This document shows positions 34,152-46,100 of a stretch of 48,699 nucleotides of DNA, one piece after another. Both the position numbers and the translations under genes were made by a program. A model generated the notes under the pieces. The model worked only from the letters and a program-made list of their open reading frames with translations. It had not been told where the DNA came from and did not search any database. The stretch is from Apostichopus parvimensis (taxonomy: Eukaryota > Echinodermata > Holothuroidea > Aspidochirotida > Stichopodidae): assembly GCA_000934455.1 (NCBI GenBank), contig KN886388.1:14082-62780 (forward strand), read 5' to 3'. Within the stretch, counting starts at the first letter, position 1, and each line of letters starts with the position of its first letter.

Positions 34152-37100
34152 GCATGTTGCATGTCAGCAATCCAAACAATACTTTGTTTAGTAATATGCA
34201 CATGTTGCATCATAACAATATACGTAATTGTTATTTTGTCCTTGACCATATGAAAACAATTGTGATTGGTTTCTATATGAATATTACAAAACATTGAATA
34301 TATGCATATCGGTTCATTCAGTCATAGGTACTACAGCATGCAATCACAGTTGCATATTGTGGGTTCATATCGAATTTAAAGGAGCTTTGGCAATTAAAGA
34401 CTATTTCTATCAAATTTGGGGGGGGGGGAGACTTCCAGTTCTTTAATACCACAATGAGCTCCTTTAATAGCGAAATATGAAGTTGCAAGATTTGTGACAA
34501 GTGAAGATTCTATGNNNNNNNNNNNNNNNNNNNNNNNNNNNNNNNNNNNNNNNNNNNNNNNNNNTATACATATATTCAGAATTGTTTTCAAGCTGCCTTG
34601 AAGAAACTATTGTTTATGTTTCTACTTTAACAAATAATTAGTATGGCACCAAAAAAAATGTTATTTGTTTCAAAATGAATATGCATATTGGTCCATTCTC
34701 AGATGGAACCAGTAGGTACTACAGCATGCAACCACAGTTGCATATTGTGTGTTCATATCGGATTTAAAGGAGCTTTGGCAATTAAAGACTTTTTCTATCA
34801 AACCGAAATTGTAATAGACTTAGTTTCATATGAAGAGAAATACCTTACACACAGTTTTAAAGGTGTTTTTTTTGTTTGACCTAAACGAAATTGTCAAGCC
34901 TGACATCTTTTGAAAATGTTATCTGGACATTCTGCTGGTTGTATTCTTTAGTGAGGGTGTAGGGATTTTTTTTGGGGGGGGGAGACTTCCAGTTCTTTAA
35001 TACCACAATGAGCTCCTTTAATAGCGAAATATGAAGTTGCAAGATTTGTGACAAGTGAAGATTCTATGTGAAGCAATCGACTATTACCTCACAATTTTGT
35101 TTTTTCTTCCCTCAATAGAAACTTGAAAAACTTGGGAAACGGGGTGAGTAACCAAGTAGTTCAGTGTTCTTTCGACATTACATCTTTAAAGTGAAACTTT
35201 GAAAAAAAAAGATATATATTTTTCTGAAGGAGAATTAAAACCAACCGACATATTCACCTTATCTATCATAGAGATGTTGGTGATGAACTGCTCCCTGAAA
35301 CATCCAAGAAAAATCTTTCTTTTTTTTTTCTTTCTTTTTTTTTCTTTGAATGTTTGGGGAGTCGGTTGTTCATCATTGGCATCTGTATCAGATAAGATCA
35401 AGGTGACGGCGGTTGGCGTTTTTTTTGCTTCACCTTTAAAGTAAAATGTCGAAATGCAAACATTGACTATTGGTTCTGAACATCGCCGTATCTCACTGTT
35501 CATTGATGGACATGCAAAGCACTATTGCAATCAGCTTCTTGTTTCACTTTGGCTTGACCATTCGAAACAAGGACAAAAAGGTAACAAAGTTATCTTTTTT
35601 CTTTTTAGGGACTGGAAAACATCAAAGTCTTTCCTTTGTCATTCTATGTTTAGAGACATATCAAGGTGTGTTGTGAAGGAAAATGAAAAGGGCCCAATAT
35701 TCCATTCCGAGAAACTGTCGGTACCATTTGATATTGTGGCATTTTGCCATATATTTTACAAAATCAAACAAGATATGCGGAATATTTCTGAGCACAGTGC
35801 TGCAAACATTCTGCAAAAGGTTTGAAATTTTAATATTCTCCACTCTGAATCAGTCCTTTGAAAGATTTGGATTTGCTCTGATTTCAACTTTATTATGTCC
35901 CTAAAAAGTTAAAATATATGCTCGCAATAAAATATATAGTGTGCATGAAAAATTGAAATTATATAGAATTAAGAACATAGAAAGAGAGTGCTTAAATGCA
36001 AAATGGTGAGAAGAACTGTGTGGTGGCTGGGGAGGGGGGGTGGCATGTAAATTCAATTTAATACTTCCAACAATTTCAAACTATTACTGGCAATGAGGGA
36101 CATCTAGTAGTATAGTCATTTAAGGGGGGTGGAGTTGGGAGTAGAGGTGATGAGAAAGGGGTCTAAGTCACTCTATTGATAGACTGCATGAGTAGATGAT
36201 GTGGTCTTCTAGGACAGAAAGTCCAAGTAGTTTCTGTTTATTTCAATGGATGGGTTAATACATACATGAAATGTGGGGCAACCTGTATCCTTCTATTCAA
36301 TGAACTGCTTGCACAGTAGTGTTAGTGTGCACCAACCCACATGTTGATTGCACTGGTTTTTTTTTACTTTCAATTGCACCTAGAGCTGGGTCTGCATACA
36401 ATCGTCCAATGGTGTGTTGTATCAAACTCAAATGCAAGAAAGTTTGCAAAATTTGTCATTTTCAGTTTGTGAGCTATATCCATCTGTGTCGTTATGTAAC
36501 AGAGTGGTTAAAAGTCACTTTATTTGTTTTTATGCTTGACACCATTCTTTTTGGATCATTTCATGAGAGGAAAAAGATAGACTAAAGCCATATTCACAAC
36601 TATGGACGATATCACATGATACAACACGATAGGATCGTAAAAGGTTCATAGCGTGTAATTTTACCAGGCCAGTCATACAACATGCATTACGATGCGATAA
36701 AAAATTTGAACAGTTGAAATTATTTCAGCTCTGTAACAATATATTTGTTGACAATTCATTTATCGCATAAATTTATTGCATGTGGTGTTTAATTTTTTTT
36801 TATCGAATAGTCATATTGTACACAGTGTTGAATGATGCTTATTTGCATTCGTGCAGCATCAACTGATGCGATAAAAAATAAGTTGAAATCATTTCAGCTC
36901 TGTAACAATATATTTGTCGACAATGCGTCTATCGCATAAATTTATTAGATGAGGTGTCAACACATTCCTTTTTTTCTACTTTTTTTTTCGTATAGTCATA
37001 TTGTTTAGTGAACGTATGGTGAACGATGCTTATTTGCATTCGTGCAGCATCAACTGAGACAACTTTAGAACCAAGTGTGGCTGCTAGTACTACACCAGTC

Positions 37101-40100
37101 AGAATATCGTCATGGCGACATTCTCAGTCCTAATGAATGACGATATTCAGAGCAAAGTCACTCTGGCATGGTGTTGTATTTTGCTCGGTTCTTTCACTCG
37201 GTCTTTCGCACGGCACCTTTTCGTCCAAAGGCACCGTTTGAAGACCTTAAGCCCAACTATCTCCATGCTGTAGTGGGATATACAGGTCTATTTACCGGTA
37301 CTAGCACCAACATTCCATCTTTGATCTTCTTAACTTTGGGCCTACCTATTCTTAAGGGCCTACCTATACAGTGACACACAAGTTGCTAGGTATACTAAGA
37401 AAAGAACAAAAGTTTCAAGAGTTAAAACAATGACTTTAGCATATTTTTATTAGTATGTGGGAGTACCTAAATATGCATTTTGTGTTCACAAGGTTCCAGG
37501 GTAGTATAAACTGAGATAAGGAATGTCTTCATTGAATTTTGGTGACCTTAAGCAATAGTTCTTGTTGCTTCACTTGTAAACCCTTTAAGATTCCTGAGGG
37601 AGTTATTAGGTGAGTTAAGTGAATAAGTGATGTGTCACGTGTATGGATTGTGACATCCTTGCTACAGATAACACCAATTTTTGCATGTAGGGGTGGTAAG
37701 TCAACTGATTTCTAATGCTGGTGTAGAGCCTAGCCTTGGAATACTTTCTTAGAAGATGAAAATTGAAAATTAAGACTTCAGGGTAGAAGCTGTTCTTACC
37801 ACAAGTTAATACCTTCGTGGTGATAGCACGGAGCCTTGCACTGGTCAATGAGGTGAACCTGCAAATTATCGTTACAGCTACACGTAAGAGAGGGTGGGGA
37901 CCTATAGGGGTGGAAGGGGAATGGTGGTGAGAGGGGAGGGGATTTGGAATCGAATGCAGAAGTACCTATTTATAACATAAGCCAAGAAGTCATTTTTGGT
38001 CAAAACTCCTGTCAAAGCAAGTAATGCCACAACCTTAAACCAGAAAACCAATGCTTTTTGCCCTAGAAATCCAGTTTGTAGAACCTTGCTGATTTCTTTT
38101 ATATGTCATTCCCTGGATGAGATTTTTGTATCTTCGGTTTTTTTTTCTTTTTTTGGGGGGTGGGGATGAGACTTTTTAGGGGGGGACTTTGATAGGACAG
38201 TGTTAATTTGCATACAACTTTCTGCAGGTCCATCCGACCATCACAGATGGAGAACCTTACTCATCTGTTTGTGTTTCACTGTAGTCCAATGCAGGGACTT
38301 TCCGCTATTAAGCTGAACACAGTGTCTAGACAATAGAAGTGTTTACTGGCTTTTCTTAACAAATTTCCATTTTATATTATGTCACATTTATTACAAGTAG
38401 AGATGTGAAGGTGCTCTCATAGAGGGGAAACGTTTTCACTTTCTTTCTTCTTCAATGAATTGTTTTATTCTCCAATGAATTATGAAGCCCAATATGTACA
38501 TGAGATAAATTGTGAATTTGGATGCCCGATATTGTAAAAATGTTCTACTTTCACGGATTCAATGGTTGGTGACCATGTGTACAAACCTTCTTGATATTAT
38601 ATTGACATTTAACTCTGCTCGAACACGAAGAGGGTGGATGTTAGAAGGTGGAAGATAAATAGGATTGAGGGGGGGGGGGGTTGGAATGTTTTCTCAATGA
38701 ACTGTTCTGTTGTAACTCGATAATATGTGGCATGCATATACATTCTACAGTTATTCTCGTAGCTGTATTCGCTAATCTCCATTATTTCATTTCAATGTTG
38801 TTTCTCCAGGACCAAACAAGCCAACCGTTTCCCAGAAATTTAAGGCGCCGGTGATCCCACAAATCAAAGAGTGCCCTTCTGCACTGATCGGTAAGTATTA
38901 TGAAACAATGTAATCGGAGAGCTATGAACTTCCTTCATTCCTCTCATACCCGTCTCCGATACATACTTTCTACGATCTAACCTGGCCTAGAAACAACTAG
39001 TGACATTCTTGCACTGCCCCTAACCTTTCTCCCCCCACCCCCCCCTACCCCCATGACCCTACAGGTTGTAACAAGCTGGCTTTCTCTTCCTTTAAATCTT
39101 ATATTTAATATTATTATTTCAAGAAAAGAAAGGTATGTTAAAGTGAAAACACAAGTATTGAATGTGGAACTATAGATTGGTACTAACTGTATCACCAAAG
39201 TACTGTCACAGAGACAACTTTTGTAATTTATGTTATTTTTCAACAGGATTGGAGTATTTAACGGAATACCAACACGTCGAACCTGTTCAGGAACCTCATT
39301 ACGAATGCGGAGTTTGCAATCTAGTCCTCATCGCAGGGAACGTTATCCCCCATTTCTTAGGCTTCAAACATTGCCTGAAATTCATCGTAAGCATCAAATG
39401 TTTCTATACTTTTTACTGTCCTTAAGTGCATTACACACATAGAAATGATTGATCGGGTATCACACGGGAAAATACTTTGCCAATATGGTCAACATTGCTA
39501 AACTAGTCCATAGATTGATATGGGCTGTCTTTACATTAACCATAGTACCGGTGCTTTGGTCGAGTGGATAAAAGCGGTGGCATTTGAAGCAATGAGGCTT
39601 AGCAATCGGGAGGTTCCGGGTTCGATTCCCGGCCAGGTCATAGTAAGGTGGGATTTTCATCCAAGAGCAATCTAAAGTTTTCACATCTGAAATGCTTTCT
39701 AAATTGAAGATTCCAAATTTGCGTTAAAATGTTGAATTGGAAGCCACCCAATGTGTAAGTTGTAATTCGTAAGTCCTTGCGGCTTCTCCCACATTTGTTG
39801 TCTCTTTAGCATCGTAAAAATAACTGCTGTATATATATATGAGAACCTTCAGATCCTTCAAAACTATTACACAAGGTTTGAACACTAAATTAATTCCCTG
39901 TTAAACAAAAGTTTGCTAAAACTGATTGCCTGAAGGTTTCAGTTGTGCAACTTTTATACCCAGGCATTGGAAAATGTTAAATTGAAGATGTAAATTGTGA
40001 GAGAGAAGGTAGAAGTAATGTAGTAAGCAATAGGAGTGGAAAAGCCTGACCATGTATGACCATTCTTAGTCTTTTCTAGCATATTTGTTGCTTCATACAA

Positions 40101-43100
40101 CTTGAGAACATAAAGTGGCTGATAATTTAGCAATTTTACAGCGTTTTCTTCGAATAACCTGACGATTTTACTCTTTAAACTCTTCTGTCTTATACTGTAT
40201 TTGTTGATAACACTTAATATCTCTAAGGACTCTCTCAACATCAAATGCTAGTTTTACCACAATTTCAACAATCCTGCAACTGGTTATTCAAACAATGTAA
40301 TGGTTTCTCTTCAAGATTTTCTATCTAATACTGCATTTTAGTGGTAATACTGAAGCCCTTGATTAAAGGTTTATCTAAAACATTTAAATTAAATGCTAGC
40401 ATGGCTGATGATGTTTCAGCAATTTTGCAGCTAGTCCTCCTTGAAAGAACCTAATTTGGAAGGATTAGATCTGCCTTACAAAAGCCCATGTCTAAAATGC
40501 ATCTGGTATGAAAGTTATCTTGTGAATGTACTGTATATAAACCCTTACTCTCATAAGGTTTTGCATGTTGACCTTTGACATCTGATATACTTGACCAATC
40601 CTTTAATATCAGATATATCTGCCTTTAAAACTGCTTTTCTGTCTTCAACGTATTGACTTTTTACTCAGGTTTTCTGCAAACATAGGTATATTAATAAATA
40701 ACAATCTGACAGTTGGTGGTACATTTAAAACTATTTTAATCTGATTTGCTCTGACAAGCTCAAAGTGGCATTTTGGTGGTAGTAGTCAGACACGATATTT
40801 TGTCATTTCCGAGGACCGAGCAGCGCCGATGATTCAGTCCCTTCTCACCGAATACGCCTGATGCGCAGTAACGTCTTTCAAATCGGCGAAATTATTTCCG
40901 TTGCAGAAAAAGTACCGCCCTCTAGTATACGAAGTGGAACTGGAGGTACTGGAGGCGCAGAACGATCCTAACACCAGAGAAGATGAGAAGAGGGATCAAG
41001 AGAAGGCAGCGTATCAGAGTATGCAGGTGAAAGTGAAGGAACTAGCCAAGTCGTTAGAGGCACAAGAAGGGAGACAGTCTGTCAAGACCGTCATCCTGAG
41101 AGGACAACCTCGTCCAACTCAGACTAAACCCGGACAGGGATTTCTGGTCGGTGAGTGAAATGCTACTGTGTACCGATTGTTCTTGAGATGGCCACTAACT
41201 TCAGCCTGTGTCAGTCCGGAAAAAAAGACATATTCATGTGATAAATAATGTGATGCTTTTCCATTTCCACATGAATTCGTTCAAAAAGCCCCAGTGCGTT
41301 GTCTGATTCGTAACTCGGGTTATGGTTATTTGAGGGTGACATTTGAACATGATAGAAACTAAGTAAAAATGGGGTTTTGTGAATCGTATGCCACGACAGT
41401 GTTGATCGCTAAGCTGTTGTCAGGTGTATTTATAAAAGTTGCCCAAAACTATGACAAAAAGTTAAATCTTTGCGACTACATATGATATGATGGTTGCTTC
41501 TTTTTTTCACATGCAAAATTGGCAGAATTTACAGCAAGTAACTTCAGCACATGTGCACATTGTTTATCATTCCATATTTCTATAGGAACCCCATTGAATG
41601 AACCCCGTCAACCTAGGAACCCTCAAGCAGCTCTGTCAGATATGATGGCCAAGGTTCCACCACAAATACCAAAGTAAGTTTGTAGTCATAACCTTCAAGT
41701 TCTCAGTAGTGATATTGCTCCAAGCTCATCACTAATCTTTTGGGTTTTGTATTGAATCCTGTCAAAGTTTTCAACAGTGTGCCTGTTCTTCCAAGGTATT
41801 AAAATTCTCAGGCAATAATAAGGTATTCGGGGGGTGGGGTGGGGGGGGACAGATGAAGTGCAACAATTATCCCAGCAGGTGCCAATTAAGGTCGCTCTTA
41901 TTTCCTCCCAAGTGTCCCATCCTGTGTTATTCATTATTCAGCATAACTTTGATATTTTGGCGAATTTGGGAGAAGTTTTACCCAAACAATGATAGCCTTA
42001 AAGCATGTACCATGATATATTTGAACAATGTAATCTTGAGTGGGTCAGGGTGGTTTATAGGCCCCGGTTTAAGTTTTTGAGCCAGTCTGTTGAAGACTTG
42101 ATCAAGTTCATTTTGAATTGGGAGCATGCTCGATACCATGCTGTGAAGGCATGGTACAAACAATTCATTGAGATATCACTTTCTTCAACATCGCTGCTCA
42201 AGCGCATCCAGTTTTAAGGGTGGTGAGACATCTAAGATGTTGAGTTTATTTATGTACATGTGTGTGTGAATGTTTATGTAGTGTTGGGCTTTTTGTCAAT
42301 GTGATACAAATCGTGCAGTTTCCACGAGTAGCTTCCCTTGGCTGTGTAATAACATGAGAGGTATTGAAAGCTTGAATTTCTCTTGAAGTCCTCCCCTGCC
42401 ACTTTCTGGTTTGTACTGAATGAAATTGAGGTGTGGTCCCTGGTTACATGGTATGCAAGCACAGTGGCTGTGGACTGACACCTCCCCCTCCCCCCCCTCT
42501 CCGCACCACAGTTAAGAATAGCCACTAAATAAGGGCTGGATAGCTCAGTTGGCAGAGCATGGAGCTTGTAACCCTGAGGTCACTGGTGCAAATCCTGCTC
42601 TAGCCAAACAAAAAATCTCTTTTCTTTTTAAATCATGAGAGCTAATGGATAAGGGAGTAGAGAAACTGGGGAACAAATTCGTAGTTGTCAAACATGTTTA
42701 TTTTTCATCTTTTGATCCAAGTTTTTTGTGGTCTGAATTCGTAGGACTAGCTATTTGCATGTGTGATCATGTTGTAACAGCTATTTGTCGCTTCTTTCTC
42801 ATTACCAGTAAAACATTCACCGATGACGATGTTAGTCCTTCCCTATTGTCAGACGAGATGATCGAAAAGGAGTACCAAAGACGGTTTGGGTTGAAAAGAG
42901 CAGCACAAGATAGTCAGGTACAACCTAGTGGCTGGTGCTTTCTAACTTCAATTTTTGCCTCACTTTCAATAACCAACAGAGACAGAAAGTGTCCATTTTT
43001 TGGTTCCGAGGCTTAGTATCCATCAGACCCTATGCAGTCAAGTTGGCCTATGTGTGTGTGTATGTGATGCCATAGCTTGTAAACAGGGTATCCCAAGAAG

Positions 43101-46100
43101 GATATAAGAGATTGATGTCATACTAGGTATATATATATGTTGGTCAGGGTCAGTAGATGAGCTCTATTGTTTGTGGTGGGGCTAACATGCATATTAATGA
43201 GTGGGCGAGCGTAACGTAAAATTCTTAAAATTTAATGGTGATGTAAGTACATAGTATGTACATGTTCTTTGCAACTATTACTTTGACATCATTAGCGGGT
43301 GGGGCTTAATGGGAATCGTGGAAAGTGGCATGTAAACACGATATATCAACAACCACAAGTTGAATCAATGTCATCCACAACTTCAAATCGGATTGTTTCC
43401 AAACTTGGCTTACAGTTGTTGGTTAGTGGAACATGTAGTCCTAGATTTTTTGGGACTGTCTGGGCCCCAAAAGGTTCTGGGCATATTTTTGTCTGGGTTG
43501 GCCCAAATTGTTTGGGCTCAATTTTGGGGGGACAAATATATTTTTGAGTGAGTTTGTTTGGGCCAAAAAGTTTTAGGACCATTTAGGTGCAAAATGTTAT
43601 GATACTATGTCACTAAATAGACTTGGTCAACATGATAACTGATTCCTGGTACCATCCTATATATGTTGCCACATTAGTCAAAAGGTAATCCTCTACATTT
43701 TGTTGTGCACAAGTTCATGGATATTAAAGCAGCATTTTGCGTTTGGTCGCCGTTTTCTACTTTTTTGACATGTCCATCAAGTTTTTTACATATATCAATC
43801 ACAAAACAGCAAACTAAGATATTAGCTAAGTTTTTTCCCTGCCAACAACGTTAATTGGCGAGTAATTAAGGATATTTGCAGATAATGAGAAAAGTGTCCC
43901 CGACAAAGTCCACACTTAAAATTAACGGCATACAGTTACCCCAAACCCACCAGTTTGAATTCAACCAATCAGAGATGCAGGTTTAGTTATGAGCCGTAGC
44001 TAAAAATAGATTCAAGACTTTGCGTTGGTACAACCAGGGAGTTGTTATGGAACTCCCTGGTACAACTGCCATATAGACTGTACACAAATCAAGCATGGTG
44101 TTATATTACGTATTGGTCAATGACGTTCGTAGTGTTTAAATATTCATATTATGGGCGAGGTTTATTGGGATCCCAACGGAAAATATCTTGGAGATAACAA
44201 AGTTGAAAGTTGCAAATTTTTCGACTTTTATGCCCCCATTTGAAGTAAGATTTAATTAGATAAGCTAGTTATGTATGTCGTTATGGCATAGTGGAGTCAG
44301 TGAGGTTGAGAAAAATCATAGAAAAGGACGCAAAATGCTGTGTATGGCTTACCAGACTATGAATATGTTCAGACATCGGAACCACTAAACATTTTCGTTT
44401 TCTGGTTGTTTCTCTAACAAGGACAAGTGGAATCTACTTGATTTAACATGTTTGCGTGTGTGTGTCTGTGTGAGACTCCTTGACTAATAAGCACAATAAT
44501 GCACCCATGTCTAGCATACATGAACTTAATATTTACTATGTAGATGAACCTTTAATGAGTGTGCAGACCCTTTTGCTATTGGCAAAGGTCAAAAGTCATT
44601 TAAGGTTAACAGCAGCCAAAATTTGGAAATCTTGTAGCAAGGTTTATTCAACAAGTGCAGTAGTGGTAAATGTGATAGTTGGGTTTTAGTGGCAGTCAAA
44701 ACTCATTTGAGATCTAAAGTACTCAAAATGTGAGGGGAAAAAATATAATCTTCAACTTCTTGGCTGGTTTCGTTATTGGTTGAGGTTAAAGGTCATTTCA
44801 TCTCACCAGAGTCCAAAATATGACAACCATAAACACTTAATACAGATGGAACTCAAACCTTGAATGTTTTCTGTTACAGCCCCCTCTACCAGCTCAACCA
44901 CCCACAAAGAAACCGCGCCTACCACCACTCCCTGGTGGTGGGGATGAGGAGGAGGGGGTACAACCTGGTGGTGGGGAGGATGAGGAGGTGTCAGGGGACA
45001 AGATGCACAACCTCTTGAATGAACTGGTAAGTTAAAAGTTTCTCAATCAAGTAGCTAGTGACAATTCTATGTAACAATACTCTGCATACAAATACAGACC
45101 AATGGTGGATACTACACAGTTAATGCTGATTTTAAACTTACATTTTTTGCTTAGCTTTTGATATCTTTATTTCTTTGCTTTTACGTATTTATTGCTTTAT
45201 ATATTTATTTGCTTTTATTTATTTATTTATTGCTTTATATATTTATTTTATTTGCTTGGTTTTATTTATTTAATTGCTTGTATTTATTTATTTTATTTGC
45301 TTGTATTTATTTATGTATAGCTTCATTTATTTATTTTTATTTGATTGTATTTATTTATTTAATTGCTTGTATTTGTATTTATTTATTTGCTTTTATTTAT
45401 ATATATTTATTGCTTTATTTATTTATTTTATTTGCTTGTTTTTATTTTTAATTGCTTTTATTCATTTATTTGTTTATTTTATTTGCTTTTATAATGTTGC
45501 TTAAAGTGTTTTGCAGCCTTTTTTTTCACAAACACAGTTTTATGCAGTTGATGTAGTAGACCTTTCTGAAGATCATGCTTGTATCACTAAGTAAACAAAG
45601 GATAATTTCACAATGTTTAATTTTTCCTCTGATCAGACAACAACCATGATCAAAAATGAAGAAGATGCAGCTATGGCCTTGCAAGTGTCCAATGCCCTCA
45701 CCCAGGCCCTGCTCAACTATCGACTGAGCATGTTACCAGATACCAAGCCCAAGGTACGTGATCACTTCTGGAAAAGATGCTTGTCAAGTTAGGGATACTA
45801 GATTTATAAGAAGTTATGCCTATGTTAGAGCAGATGGGAAGAGAAATTGTGTACAATGTTAATTAAGTAAGGTAGGTGTAAAAACAAGATCTGGCTCTAC
45901 CAGCCCCAATTAAATGAATTCTTTATCATAGTAAATTTCACTGTCATTATCAAGACACATTATTTGTCATGAAAGATAAGTGAATGAATACAATTTAGTT
46001 TTATCAATTGAGAACATGGTCACACCTAAGTAGATGTATGCCTTCAGAACCAATGTTATGCTTCCGGTAATGTGTCTGAAGTTTTCAACGTTGAGGCGAA

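Noticed and set aside
35454-35825. 123-residue frame
   Set aside because: Intron position, no domain, repeated low-complexity flanks. Likely chance.
39549-39630. Functional tRNA-Leu gene
   Set aside because: The T arm is perfect, but no acceptor stem pairs and the sequence runs on into a SINE body.
45158-45504. Hydrophobic frames resembling membrane proteins
   Set aside because: They come from a TTTA-rich satellite in an intron.
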